A DNA stretch of 64,000 bases. Source: Lojkania enalia. Lineage: Eukaryota; Ascomycota; Dothideomycetes; Pleosporales. Each line of letters begins with the position of its first letter. Within the stretch, counting starts at the first letter, position 1. The stretch lies in NCBI GenBank assembly GCA_010094045.1, contig ML986601.1, positions 62,001 to 126,000 of the forward strand. Direction: 5' to 3'. Below the pieces are notes generated by a model. It was not told the DNA's origin and made no database searches. It saw only the letters and a program-made list of their open reading frames with translations. The position numbers and the translations under genes are program-made. Below are positions 1 to 12,674 of the stretch, piece by piece.

Positions 1-1250
1 ATGTGGATTCGGTAGTAGAGTAGAATCTCCTGTAGACTGTCCATATGCGGGACTCGTCTAAAAGACACAAGCGGATGTTCGCATGCCGATTAAAAGACAG
101 CATCATATCGTCCTATGTGAATTCGCGCGTGGACTAGGAATTCCTCTACTTCTCCTTAATAGCGAACCTATCTACAAGATAGTGAAGAATGAGCTAGATA
201 GCTAGACGTGGACTAAAATCACCCTTCACTCTCCTGCATGGCGGACTTGTTGAAAAAATAGGCAGCATTTTGCCCGCGTGCTGGATTGCCAGTGGACTAT
301 AAGTCCAGCGCCAGTTTCCAAATACTAGACTCACCTAAAAGACAGCATCATATTATCCTATACGGGCCACATTCACCGGTAGACTAAGAATTTCTCCGCT
401 TCTTGGTAGCGAACCTATCCACGAGACATTGAGATTCCCAAAAACGAACTGGATAGATAGACGTGGACTAAAATCTCCTTTCATTACCATACATGCCGAA
501 CCCATCCACAGAACCGTCGAGTCCGCATTAACGGATCTACCAGCGGACCAAAAAGCAAAGAAAAAAGCGAAGCTTCCCGAATGGATGGGCTATAGACAGA
601 CCTCGCCAGTGGTCTAGAAAAAAAAAAAAAAAACCCCCCCTAGTCCCACAGCAATGCGGCTTATCGAAAAACCGACCAAGGGGTTGCAAGATGGGCCCGC
701 TAGCAAAGGAAACTACTAAAAGGGCCTACATCTCTGTGCAACACATCCTGTCTCCAAAACCCGCGACAGTCAACGCACATGGATTTGCTAGTGGACTAGA
801 AAGGATCGTGATACGCCATCTGTCCACAAAAACAGCCACGCAGAGTCTCCCTATAGCAACTCAAAGCAGTCATGGCTTAAGAATATGCGCTTTGTGTATG
901 AAATCCCGCCAAAAGTCCATATACACGGATTCGCTAGCGCACTAAAAGCAACTAGATCTCCTTCTAAATACGACCTGTCCGTAAATCACGGTATTTTATG
1001 TATGTATACGGATCACACATATCGATCCGAGAGATTGGACATAAACTACAAATACCCGAATATAAAAACATCACGCCGCTTCGTCCAAAAACACTGCTAA
1101 ATCCTCACACAAATTCGCGAATGGACTAGAAAGCGTCTGCTTACTATATACACGCCATCAGGCTAAAATGATCTCAACGAGACGCGTCATGCATTCTAAT
1201 CCGCATTCGACAAGAACATGGCCTAAACTTTCGTGACGAAGCGAGGCAGT
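1..1250. repeat. Array of diverged direct repeats, non-coding
   Basis: No protein-coding gene is visible. A block of about 130-150 bp is present twice, at about 91-220 and 336-475. Both copies begin with the same 18 bases (TAAAAGACAGCATCATAT) and end with GTGGACTAAAATC. A shorter core resembling GGATTYGCTAGTGGACTARAA recurs at about 122-141, 777-802, 925-948 and 1106-1130. Copies differ at many sites, so the array is old. It could be a minisatellite or the edge of a decayed transposon. An A-run followed by a C-run lies at about 616-640. Confidence 0.5.
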
Positions 1251-1609
1251 GAGTGGTATTATTCATTGTTGCATTGTGACGATGCATATCATCGTCAAAT
1301 GCATACATTGATCCATCCATTTACAACACCGCGCACACGTCAAGAATTCCCCATTCCATTCCATTCTCATCCCATATATATATTTATACCTAATCCTACG
1401 CTATAATATCTATGTAAATAACCTAGACCCTCGCGGGTCACATGCCTAAATCTTAATTTTTCCCATTCCCGCTTCCATTCCCATCCCCACGCCGAACAAA
1501 TAAATACAATTTCCCAAAAACATGATGATCCATACGTATCAAAAACAACCCAAGACAATGCAATAAAACACAATACAATGCTCATGCCACGCCATGCAAC
1601 TCTGGTATC

Positions 1610-1645
<36 letters not shown>

Positions 1646-1850
1646 GAAAACGAAAGACTAAAAAATAAAAAATAAAAAAAAATCTACAGCAATAAGGAAA
1701 CCTATTCTCCACATGATACAAACATCATCAAAAAGGCAAAATACATGACAAAGTTCAAAAAAAAAAAAGAGAAAAGAAAACGAACCTAGATACCCCCACG
1801 TGGAGTAAATACCCACATGACTCCGAGGCTCAAAAGTTCTACACCCTACC
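1251..1850. other. Intergenic, AT-rich 3' flank of the WD40 gene
   Basis: Low-complexity A-rich stretches (about 1612-1690 and 1757-1780) on the plus strand read as T-rich 3'-flanking DNA of the minus-strand WD40 gene. The small reading frames here consist mostly of phenylalanine and lysine runs. I see no gene. Confidence 0.5.
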
Positions 1851-3886
1851 TCACACGACCAATCCACCCAACCCCATCCCCCTCCTCCTCCTGTCTAACC
1901 TACTAACCAGCACTCTTCCATCCTCATCCATCTCATCCTCGCTCTCCCAATCAACCGCATGCTCACACTCATCATTCTCATCGTCATTATCCACATCTTT
2001 GCCCCCCCTGACCACCCCCTCCTCACCCCACCCACACCTCTCAAACTCCATCAAGCCCCCATAATCCTGCCCTGAGTTGGCCACGAACAAGCTCTGGCCA
2101 TCCGGCGTCATGGTGATTCCCGCTATGGGGCCAAAGGAATCAAACACCTGTCTCGAGTGCCAAGTTTGCGCGTTGATGATGGAGACGTAGTCGTCCGCTT
2201 CGGCAGCGACTAGGACCCTCGGTCCGCTGCCCACCGGCGAGAACCGTAAACACCTCGGGATCGCGAGCTCAGAGTGTAGGACGGTGAGGGGATCTGCCCA
2301 GGATCTGGCGTCGTATATCACGATGCTGCCATCCTGTGATGCGGTCGCAACGTGGACACCGTCATCTGCCCAGGCGCAAGCGAAGTTGCTGTCTGTGTGT
2401 GCGGAGAGGGTTTCGAACGGCTTGCCCGTTTCTGCGTTGGTGATGAGGGTTTCGTGGAAGTCGCCGACGACGACGCGCATGCGGCCGTTGGGTGAGGTAG
2501 CGGAACAATTTACGGCGTCGGAGTACTGGAAGGAGTGTGTGAAGGTGCTGGTGTTCGGGTCGAGAATACGTAGCCATTCGTCGTTGGAGCAGAAGGCGGC
2601 CTGGGGCGTGTAGCCGCTACGTGAGTTAAAGATGTGCAAATGGTTTGTTATATGGCTCTTGGAGCTCTGCGTTCGATCGGTGACGCGGCCCAGAGTATAC
2701 TTGGTATCATATGTAGATTGAAGATTAGTGAGGGCATATTCGCCTTCGAACCCGCCTGCTATCAGGACATTATCTGCTGCAGCGAGAGTAGTGATTTGGA
2801 ACTTGTGGCCGTCCGAGACCTCCTTCGAGAGATCCATAATAGTTGTGGGAATACCGGTGGGGTCTGTTCGCATAACTTGGCCGCGTATTGAATAGAATAT
2901 GTCGTTTCTGGACGTACAGGCTATTAAATTCCGCAGTTGAAAGTGCGGTATAACGGCATGGACCTGGGTGTTCATGCCTCGGAAAGAGAAGAAGTCGTCG
3001 GCTCGGCTGATTGGCGCAAGGTTTTTAAGTTTCTACCCGTAGTTAGTAAGATCGCCAATGTAAACTTTGCTGCAATCTGCTGTACCTCTCGCAGTGTCCT
3101 TATCCTGGCGGGCATTCGAGCTGCCTCGAAAGAAACACGCTTCTCCCGCACCGCTGCCCTCGTAATACGCCGCAGAGTCCAGTCGATTCCCTGGAAATCA
3201 CAGGCATCGCCTCGTAGATCCTCACGAGCAATGACCGCAGGCCGTGTGGGGCACTCGAGTCCGATTGCAGCGGTGTCCTCGAGGTTGGTGAATGCTCGGC
3301 GGAAGAAGACGGTAATGTCTGCGAATTGATCCTTGTTTTGTATGCCGAGATAGTAATCTTCGCTGGAAGTGACGACCTCCAGCTCTATTTCGTGAAGATT
3401 GGTCGGCGTCAAGCTCATAGGTCCCCAGTTGGGTATGGTGAATGCCTGATTGGCAAAAGACGGGGTTGCCGGCGTCATGCTGAGCGACTCCAGAGCAGCA
3501 GCGTGGTGGTCGAGAGCATCGTGTAGGATCGCCCCTGGACCGGAGAGCCAGCTGAAGAAGTCGCTGGCGGGTTGTGGGAATTCCAATTCAAGTTCGCTGA
3601 AATTGTCCTCGGTCATAGCTGGGAGAACGCCTGGGTGTTGGTTAGTGAAAGCTATGCCTCCTGCCTCGTCGTCTTCTAGCTCTTCCGCATCTTCGCCGTG
3701 GCTAGTGGGCGGGCGACTGTCTGAGAGCGAGGCGAGGATGGTGGCGGCGGAGAGACTGTTGGGCGAGGGCGGGTGGATTGGTGGAGACGGCGGAGCAATG
3801 GAGGCCGGGTGCCAGGGGTCGTCATTCATGTCGTCGTCTGGCAGGAGCTGTAGTTGATCGGCGCCATAGAACAACAGGCTCGTCAT
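1851..3886 (-). CDS. WD40-repeat protein (two exons)
   Basis: Two exons, complement(1851..3032, 3086..3886), give about 660 residues. The 53-nt intron (3033-3085) starts GTACAG, contains TTACTAAC and ends GGGTAG. Splicing restores the frame into NLAPISRADDFFSFRGMNTQ. The N-terminal 200 residues are Pro/Ser/Asp-rich and probably disordered. The C-terminal 390 residues carry beta-propeller repeats; clear units include TLSAHTDSNFACAWADDG followed by VATASQDGSIVIYDARSW. The extreme C-terminus is acidic (about 20 Asp/Glu in 45 residues). It resembles conserved fungal WD40 proteins of unknown function, so it is presumably a scaffold. The pathway and compartment cannot be read from the sequence. The start is the ATG at 3884-3886, just downstream of a low-complexity GC-rich promoter region. 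Confidence 0.85.
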
Positions 3887-4771
3887 CGAGGCCTCAAGCG
3901 CACCTGCCAGCGGCCACCGGGACTGGCTGGGCTGTTGACCAGCAGATCTGGGGAGGGGAGTGAATTACAGGCGGTGGTATGGGCGTGAGCAAGGGAAAAA
4001 AAAAAAAAAAAAAAAAAACCCTTTGGAAGCCACACTCGTCCGGAAGGCGTTTGCGGCGGCAGTCTAGCTGCAGGCGGAAGCGCGGGGGAGTCTGTCTGTC
4101 CTAATAGGTAGTGGGAATGAGCACGCGCCGCGCTACTGATGGGCGCAGGCTTCTGGAAGGAAGACGGCAGCAGAAACGGCTCTCGTATGGCTGGCGGGCT
4201 GGGTGGGTGGATCAGGATGGATGGGTGGATGGAAGGATGGGTGAATGGATGTAAAGCCGGCATGCGGCGGGCCTGGCTGCCTCGTCGCGCGCACTGGGGC
4301 TACTGCATGCGACGAGTGTGTGCGGTGGACGCAGTGTATGTACTGGGAGTGTGGGGTGTGCGAGGAGAGTCGAGGTGGCAGTGCCGTCCGCGCAGATGCT
4401 GCACCTCGGAAGCGGAGCGCAGAGTGTAGGCACTACTGGCCGCCCCCAGCGATCAGTGCAGCGGAAGGAATTGCTGCAGGCGGCAGGGTGAGTGCGAGGC
4501 CAGGAAAGTGAGCGCGCGCCCTCTCTCCTAGGGGCGGGCGGGCGGCGGAATAAATGCTGGCGTGAAGGTGAATGTGAAAGTGAAAGTGCGGAGCAGGCAT
4601 CTGGGATCGCTGTCGGGAGGCAGATATCTGGCGGCGCCTCTTGCGCGGGCCGCCGTCCAGACCAACCGGCACCCACGAACTGGAGGGGGCACAGCACCGC
4701 ACCGCACCGCACAGCACACCGCGCGCCGTTGCCACCGCCGCCACCTCTGACTCGGAAGCCGTCTCTACCTA

Positions 4772-4824
<53 letters not shown>

Positions 4825-6048
4825 AATCGTGTCTCTTCACTGCTGCTATGGGCGCGCCGTGGGGTTGAGCAGCGCGCCGGCAAGCGTGTGCGACTGTGGA
4901 TTTGTCTCCTCCTGCAAAAAAAAGGCGGGGTGGGGGGGACTGGCGCTGCACCACGACACATGGCATTGCCAACAAACGCTCCACTCTGCCGCTCACGGAC
5001 CCTTTGTACGCCCTACCAGCGGACCACCGACAGAAAAGAGACGAAGCGGCAGCAGAGGCCTGCATCACCGCCCGGAGCATCGTCAAGCGAGGCGCGCGAC
5101 GCTGTCGACTTGTCACGTCCCGATTTAGTCGGTACCGCAGCTGTCGGCCCACCGCTGGAGCACACGTTTGCAAAAACGGGCTCCCGCCATGGGATACCTT
5201 GCTGCTGTGCGGAGGCTATGTGATACTGGCCTCTCCTGAAGCCGCTGTGCGTTGCGATACACAGAAATTTATCCGAATGTCAGACTGGAATGGCATCTCC
5301 TAGCCCGCCGTTCCAGCACAGCAGAATAGACACTGAGCCGAAGGGAAAATTAAAAATTAAAATTAAAAAAAAAAATTTAAAAATAAAAAAAATTCATCGA
5401 CTCGACTTATTGCTTCCTCTGTCCTAGCCGCCCACCGTCCCTGAGACTAGAAAGGCGTCTACTTGCATACTCAGTGCTCGCCGTTCCAACTGCCAGCACC
5501 GACGTTGAACTCTCCAGGAAACCCTCTACTTCGCCTCCTCCCCCCGCCCCCGCCCCCGCCCCGGCAGACACTATGTGCGTGACACAAATCGCCGACAAGC
5601 ACCTAGGTACGAACATAGAAACCCTGGAGTTATATATCGATGCCCCACAGCACAAAAACCCCCCAAAAACAACAATACTAAATCTTAATAATTACTACTA
5701 ATACTACTACTGCCCTCCTTTTAAAAGCCCTATACATCCCCTCGACACTACTTTACTTGACGTACCATCCCCCGTAAAAAGGGGAAGTTGAAAAACCCTT
5801 ACCCCTTCCCTAACCATATCCTAAGCAGAGAATTATAGGAGGAAAATAAAAAACCCTTAAAACACCTCAAGCGATGCAAACGCTCCATGCCGTGACATGA
5901 AAAAACAATGCAATCTTTTTTATTGTGTTCTCCCGCCACGCAGAAACAAGGGGGGTAGAACAGCCTCTCATCCACTATTGCCTCTACTACAATGCTTGAG
6001 AAAGATATATTTTTTTTTTTTTTTTTTTTTTTTACCCTCTCTTCTTCC
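3887..6048. other. Intergenic, GC-rich low-complexity then AT-rich
   Basis: No gene recognised. The stretch holds an A-run (3996-4018), GGATGG-rich DNA (about 4199-4252), CACCG repeats (about 4691-4726), a CAT array, and AT-rich low-complexity DNA around 5350-5395 and 5700-6033, including a T-run at 6010-6033 beside the chitin synthase stop codon. The long frames at 4.2-5.3 kb overlap one another in several frames and are dominated by His, Ser or Asp runs, so I treat them as chance. The 3887-4200 part is the likely promoter of the WD40 gene. Confidence 0.5.
4774..4824. repeat. (CAT)17 microsatellite
   Basis: Seventeen uninterrupted CAT units, directly visible. In the different frames they would encode His, Ser or (on the other strand) Asp tracts, which explains the spurious reading frames around it. 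Confidence 0.97.
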
Positions 6049-9000
6049 CTAATTATCATAATATGATTCGTATCCTTGTTGCTGCAGTGGCCATCCGCTA
6101 GCCGACGTCGATTGCTGCGACCACCCGCCTCCCAGTGCCTTCAACCTGCGCTCTGTAATCGCACAAAAAAAGTTAGCAACTGAACCTGAAACGAAATGAA
6201 CAAATAGGGCGGGGCGTTGCGAGTTGCTCACCTGCTTCGAAATCATGCCATCTCCGCATCGTAATCTTGCTGCTGTCGAACTCGCCCTCGTACTCCAGCC
6301 CAGCTTTCTTCGTCTTCTCGCCTGCCGTCTTCCGCGTGTCGCCCCAGCTGAAGTCGTCAAACTTCCAGTAAGCGTACGTCGGGAGCACGAAATTCCAGAT
6401 CGGCAGCGATAGCAGGTAGACAAACATCCACGCCACATACGACCATCGGTGAGCGGTCAGCACGATGAGCACTGCTGGCAGGCCCAGAATGAGGGCTAGT
6501 AGCACAAGGGGAATAACAGGCGCCTCCGTATGCAAGACGGCTGCCTTGATGGAGATGGCAACTATAGGCTGTCAGTATGCGCCCGATCATGCAGAGGCGA
6601 ACAAGGGGGCTTACTTAGATAAATGGTAAAGGCGATGGCTGCAGGCAAAACCAGTGTACCAACCAGCTCGATGAACACAACGAATTGCATGCTGAAGCAG
6701 AAGGTGCCACAGAGATCTCGCACTAAGACAAGCTCCATCAGGTTGTGGACCGTACTATTGATCCATCGGCGCCTCTGTGACAACAGCACGCTGAACTTAT
6801 CGGGTACCGTGGTTTTGCATACCGCTTGAGGCACGAAAACCTGCTTTCGCTTGGGGAACGTTTTCAGCATGAGCGTTGACAGATAGCGATCCTCGCCTAG
6901 CAGGAGCAGATTCTTCTTGTGCAACGTGTCGACCACGTTCTCGGAATAATGCTCGACAACGTCCGGGTTAGCAAGGATTGGCACCCAGTAGTTTTGACCG
7001 CCTTTAGGCGCTTTGATGCGGTACATGCAGAAACACCCCGGCAAGCAAGTGACACCACCGAAGACGGACTCGAACGACTTTGACAAATGGTGGGAGATGA
7101 AGTACCTGCCGCTGTTAGTGGCGCGATCGTTAAACGTCAAAATTGCACTTACTCGAAGACTTGGATCATAGACACCCACGATTCGCGTTTATTGGCAATC
7201 TTCGTCTCGCCACAAAGCCCCATGATTTCGGGGTCTTTTACCATGGCAGAAATCATGTGCGTCAAGCTGTCGGGAAAGACTTTGGTGTCGGCATCTACCA
7301 TGAGCACGACCTCGTAAAAGTCAGGCGATATGCCAGTAATTTTCCAGATGCCATTAAACATCTCAAACTCAAGCTCCGTCATACGCTCGTCAAACATGAC
7401 CTTCTGCAAGAACGACATCAAAATGATCTGGCTGTCTCGCTTTCCACGATTTCCGGGCTTCGACTTGCTAGCTTCATCGGGGGTGCCAGTCTTTACAACG
7501 ACCATCATTGGAACACGTTGCTGCTTCTCAATCGGAATGCGTGTGTCCTCACCGTAGTCATAGAAGCCAGAGTAAATCTTCGCCATGTTGTGTCGCTTGG
7601 AGCCACTGGCGACCGCGACATACGAGAAGGCTTGAACCTCGTGAGGTAGAACAGCATGATCCTTCATCATTCCGAGACAGATTTCCGGGGTAGTCAAATT
7701 TTCGCCCTTACCCTTGATCATACCGTCACAGATGACTAAAATGAGCTTGTGGCTGTTAGGATAATCCGTAGTGGCGATTGAGTCCAATGTCGTTCGTATA
7801 CCATCGGCACCCTCGGAGTAAGCAGTGACGAGACAGATTGCGTGGGCCAGCGGATAGCCAAAGGGTTGCCACTCGGGGGGTGGCTGAGGCACAACAGCTT
7901 CGTGGATGAACCCAGCTGGTCCCGGGCCTTCAACTTCTCCCATCACGCTGGAGTAGCGGGATTGCTCGGTCGTCCCAGACAGGAGTAGACTGGATCGGCT
8001 TTCCTGAACTGACTGCTTCCCTTCAAACGTTGGGAGGGTACCGTGGCTGTTGTTGAGTTGTTTGTACATGGCATTAGAGTTAGATCCAAGGATGCGAGAG
8101 GAGGCACTTTGGCTGGTCATGGTAGTCGGCGGGGCCCGACTTTTGCTGGACTTGTCCATGGCATAAGGGCTCGTGAACCTAGAAGTCGACGGCAAAAACT
8201 GACTGCCCCTCTTGCTCGACCTGTCTGGCCCAGCAGGGTCCGTGAGCTTTGGCGGAGGGCGGTAAATATCATCACTCCATTCTTCGATCTGCTGCTTACG
8301 TTGCTTTGGATTTGCACTCATCGAAGTCTTCGAAGCGCCAAATTTCCTGCAAAGAAACCACTGGAAAGCCAGCGCGAGGACAAACTTAGCGACAACAATG
8401 GCCAGGATGAAAACCAACGAGACGTATAATACAACTTTGGAGGCAATACATCCAATACTTTCGGTGTCAATGGATCCAACCTTGATGATTTGCGTGAAGC
8501 AGCGCGCGACTTGCTTGTCGTAGCTTGACGAGAAAGCACGAGTTACGTCCACTCCGCGAACGTTTGGGTTCTGTCGAATCTCATCAAACCTATTGGGCCA
8601 TTCTACTTGGGATTGGTTGAACCACTCGAGGAGATTCAAGTCCAACACATCACCTCCCCAAACCATCAGATTACGAGAAGAGTTCCTGACGTCATTCCAG
8701 GAAAAATACACTTCTCCGGAGCTCTTCAGGTTATAGAAGGCTCTACGAGCATTGGCCGAAGTATGGCAGGAATACCCGCGGTAGTAGGGAACCGTAAGAT
8801 TGGGTTTAGTGGAACCATCCTGATTGAATGGATGGCAAGGGAAGTACCAGGCCAAGTCGCCGTTCCCGTTGGTGGGAACATCCGAGTCTGCTGCAAGCGT
8901 AATTAGGCCCTTGCACGCTCCATTGACGTTTTGGAACAGAAAGCTTGCATCCTGTCCTCCATGCTTTTCAGGAAGGTCGAACAAAACGTTGGCGTTTTCT

Positions 9001-9887
9001 GGGATACCGCGTGCTAGAGGATGTTGGGATTGGGCTAGATCGTAGGCTTTGCCGTGAGCGATCAAGAAACCGCGATCGACTTCATTGATCTTTAGACGCA
9101 TTGGCCCGCCGTTGGGGCACACAGTCTGAGTGAAACCGAACGTTAGATAACCTACGAAAGTGCAGATCAGGAGGATGATGCTGAGAAGACCCATCTTCTC
9201 CCGCCAAGCTCGCTGCTGGGCTTTTTGCACCTTTCCAAAGCATCGTAGGACGGCATCCGGACACCAGAACGTGATGATGGCGCAGTACACATTCCACAAG
9301 CTCGGCGGGCGCAGAGCATCCCTCTCTTTCTGTCGCTGCTTTTCCAATTTGTCCATAGTCTTACTTCGTGTCAATCTCCGCTGCGGGCGACCCATGTCAT
9401 CGTCTAGGGGTGCTTGTTTGTCGTTGTATGGTCCGTTAGATGCACTGCGCAGATGCGGGGGTTTCAAGTCGGTGCTATCAGAGCTAACGGTTTCGGCTTC
9501 CATTCGATCCTCCACAATGGGGTCGTTTCCGGTTGTTGAGGGATGTACGGTCATATTCTTGGCGTGCTTCCGGTAGTGGTAGTTTGGGTGACTCTGGTCA
9601 ATACGCTGCCGCTCAGGGCGAACAAGACTCCTTTTCCTTCCCAGATCGGGGCCTGGCGTGCTCCTCTGGCCGGCCATTATGGGATCGCGCTCCATTGGCA
9701 CAGGCGTGCCCGGCGAGGGCAGGTTTCTCGCATATGATTGAGCTCCGCCTTTGCCTGGGCTTGAGTGGTCGTGTGATCGGGAGTTCTCGAGGTCGGACGG
9801 GCGTCGTCGGCGGGATGGCGAGTCTCGAAAGACGTGACGGTCGTCCCGCCTGGGCGAAGAAGGGTTAGGCCGCTGTGGCAGAGACAT
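6049..9887 (-). CDS. Class IV chitin synthase (yeast Chs3 type)
   Basis: Four exons, complement(6049..6152, 6232..6561, 6615..7105, 7153..9887), give about 1219 residues, the usual class IV length. The enzyme polymerises N-acetylglucosamine from UDP-GlcNAc across the plasma membrane. The cytoplasmic N-terminus (about 1-190) is Ser/Pro/Arg-rich. Transmembrane segments follow near 230-250 and 490-515, with a cytochrome-b5-like extracellular region between them. The GT2 catalytic core shows DAD (about 865-867), EDR (about 983-985) and QRRRW (about 1022-1026), then C-terminal membrane helices. Introns of 47, 53 and 79 nt have GTAAGT, GTAAGC and GTGAGC donors, and each join restores the conserved sequence. 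The last exon ends YESYYDN. It is head to head with an Skt5/Chs4-like gene, its expected activator. Assignment to class IV rests on the N-terminal architecture and overall similarity, without a tree. Confidence 0.95.
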
Positions 9888-12674
9888 GGTGCTGCGAGGA
9901 ATGCTGTCAGTCCACGGTGCGGATTGCGTTGGCGTCCTTGTTTCCCACTTCTGACGGGCAGAAGCTCGACGGCAGAGGCCGCCCTAGAGGTGAAAATAAA
10001 AACCGATTTAAGCTCGCAGGACGCTCCTTTCCGGGCTGTTGGGGGGGAGCGAGGGACTGTCGGGGGGGATCGAGGCAGGCTGCGGTGAGGTTTGGTTGCC
10101 GCGACCTAAGAATGTTTGTATGGGCAGCTCGGGCGGAGCACTGTGTTTCAGCGAGTGACGGCAGAATGCATAAAGGCGCCCGGTAGGAAAGAACGAGTGA
10201 CGGCCAGTCAAACGAGGGACTGGAAAATAGGCTGGGTTTGAGGTCAGAGGTTGCGACGACAACAGGTCCAAGGAGCGGCGGCGGAGGAACAGGATGAGCC
10301 CCTGATGCTGAGCCCGAGTGGACGAATGAGCGCCGCCCCGCGTGCGCCGGGCGGGTCTATTTCTGGCACGTCCACATCCGGACGGCGTTGGCCCAGTTAC
10401 GGCTAGCTAGCCAGCCCTGGCCGGCTGGGTTTTCAAGGCTCGTGCCAGAATAGACTGATCAATATACGCTATATACAGTCTTCTAGCGAGCTGCTTGCGC
10501 GGTAAGGAGCACATACATATACAGAGAACTCAAGGGCCCGTTTGTCTGCAATACACGCATAGCGCCGCAGGCCTCCCACCACGGATGGGATCTCTTGTGC
10601 TGCGTCGCGGGAGGGAACTTAGCTACTGTACATACGCACATGGCTCCGTACACACGCTGAAAGCATGCTGGAGCCGCTGCCCTGCAGATACTAAACCATT
10701 CCATGCAGACTTGGACGTTAAGCTTAAATCTCGTGGTCGCCCCTAATGCATATACGTACCCAGATATTCACCCAGTGCCAGGCAAGTATCCTGCTGAATC
10801 GCCTTGAGACGGGAGAGCATGTACTGGAACCGGCGAACATCCCATTTCCATGGAGATAGATCATCAACGGGATATCTCCGACCAGACGAGCATGTGTTCG
10901 CGGCGCCCAGGAGACCAGCAGCAGATCTCGGATCCCGTGCCCGAGCCGCCAGCGATGCCTCGAAGGCGTGCGGTGAGGGGCGGAGGCTGGACTTCGACGC
11001 CATGTGCCTCGCCGGCGGCTCTCATTGGCAGGCGCCTGCCTTGAATTGCGACACCACGCTGCCCAGACGCCCGCCGCACATTAACTCATGTATCACACCT
11101 CCATGTTCCAGCCTCAATATGTATATGATTATTGCCAGGAGCCTCGCTAGCACCTTGTTGACACGGTGACATCAAGCTGCCCCAGGCCCGGCAAGGCGCT
11201 ATCCGCGGCATACCCAGGGGGCCTTCTGCAATAGCCACAAGACCCTAACGCGACACAGGCAGTGAATAAGTCACCCTACTGCCAACTATCCTCTCCTCCA
11301 AAGCGTGATTGAAACCGCAGTGGTTGAGAACAAGTTAGCATAAATGGCTAAAGCCCCACCAAGTGTCGTGAGTAGACGAACGGCAGCACCCCCATCCCGG
11401 TACCTTCAGCCATGCCACCTACCACTATTGACTACCGAGATCGCTACTTGGGATGATCCAGGTGCGACGGGAAGGGTGGCCTGTATACTGCGTACTGGAC
11501 TTGGACTTATGTATGCGCTTCCTTGACCTGCTCGACATGTCTGCTCTCAACATGGGGCCAGTATGTAGTCGGCCAGGCCGAGCAAGTCCAGCATTCCATA
11601 GCGACTGGGCTGTCCACGCACGCTTCTCCTGATGGCGGTGACGGGTGACGAGTGATAAGTGACGAGAGCATCCTGATCCGGCGCCTTGAATGGCGAGGTG
11701 CGCCACGACTTCCTGTTTCCGTAACAGTCGCAAGGCATGTCTCAAACAGCGCTCCGCCCATGGCTCACGTTTGCACTCAAATACCATTGCGCTGCGCCTA
11801 GAGAGTGAGAGGCTTATTTGCACAGTACCTCTTCTATTCAGCCGCCAATCTCTCCGCCCACGCAATCGCCTCCCCTTCCTCTTTGTATCTGACCCACCAG
11901 AGCCGCACTATCTATGTGCGTGTGTGCGGAGCACTGGAGCCACGAGCCACGGTCCACGGATAGCTGGCAGACACACGCCACCCCGACCCTTCCGGGCCAT
12001 TATCGAGCAGACGAACACAATAGGGGTCCGACAGAAAGGGTTACATTCCACAGGAAATCAGCTCCCTAAGTAGCAGGCCGGACTCCGCACCGTCTGAGAT
12101 CGCCTCGGCCTAGGTTAATTTTGTTTGTACGTACAAAAAAAGACAAGGGGTCTAGCATGTGGGGTGGCAGCTCCCGAGATCATCAGCATCAGTTCGTACC
12201 CTGCCGTCCTGCTGCCGTAGCATTTGCGAGACACTTTATACACGGGCGCACAGCTGCGGGTGGCCATCGCTTGACGTTGGGGTCTAATTGCCCACCGTCA
12301 GCTCCTAGAAGCCGCTCCCAGCGTCTTGTTCCCAGTGCGTAAGTTTGCCCGACATCCCCGGTCCTGGCTGCATGAGGAGGATCTTCACAAATAAGCTCGG
12401 CGCATCCTCCCCATGCAAGTTGGTAACAGCTGTGCGGAGCGAAGCACGTAAAACTCTACTGCACGCTGCACAGCATTCACTAATGGCGTATAGAGGACCA
12501 CTCCAGCCTACCTCCTTCCGCTCCTCTCGGCCCTGTGAATTTCTCGGATTCTAGCGATCCCGCCGAGCCGCAGTCGACCCCCGCCAGTGCTACGAGCCAG
12601 AAGCTTCTAAGGAAAATTAATAGCATTTGAAGGAACAAAAGGAAGGATTTCGAAGGGGCATTCGACACGCATTC
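9888..12674. promoter_or_regulatory. Shared upstream region of the divergent chitin synthase and activator genes
   Basis: 2.8 kb between two divergent start codons, moderately GC-rich, with no recognisable independent gene. A GC-rich palindromic patch (GGCTAGCTAGCC and nearby GGCCGGC) lies around 10398-10430. Frames such as those at 11425-11865 and 10804-11169 overlap each other and look like chance. The last 300 bases before 12675 may contain coding sequence of the activator's N-terminus (see findings). Confidence 0.5.

Noticed and set aside
4212..5300. Long frames, including a 243-codon one with a His tract
   Set aside because: Driven by the CAT array and GC-rich repeats. Frames overlap each other and no domain or splice pattern supports them.
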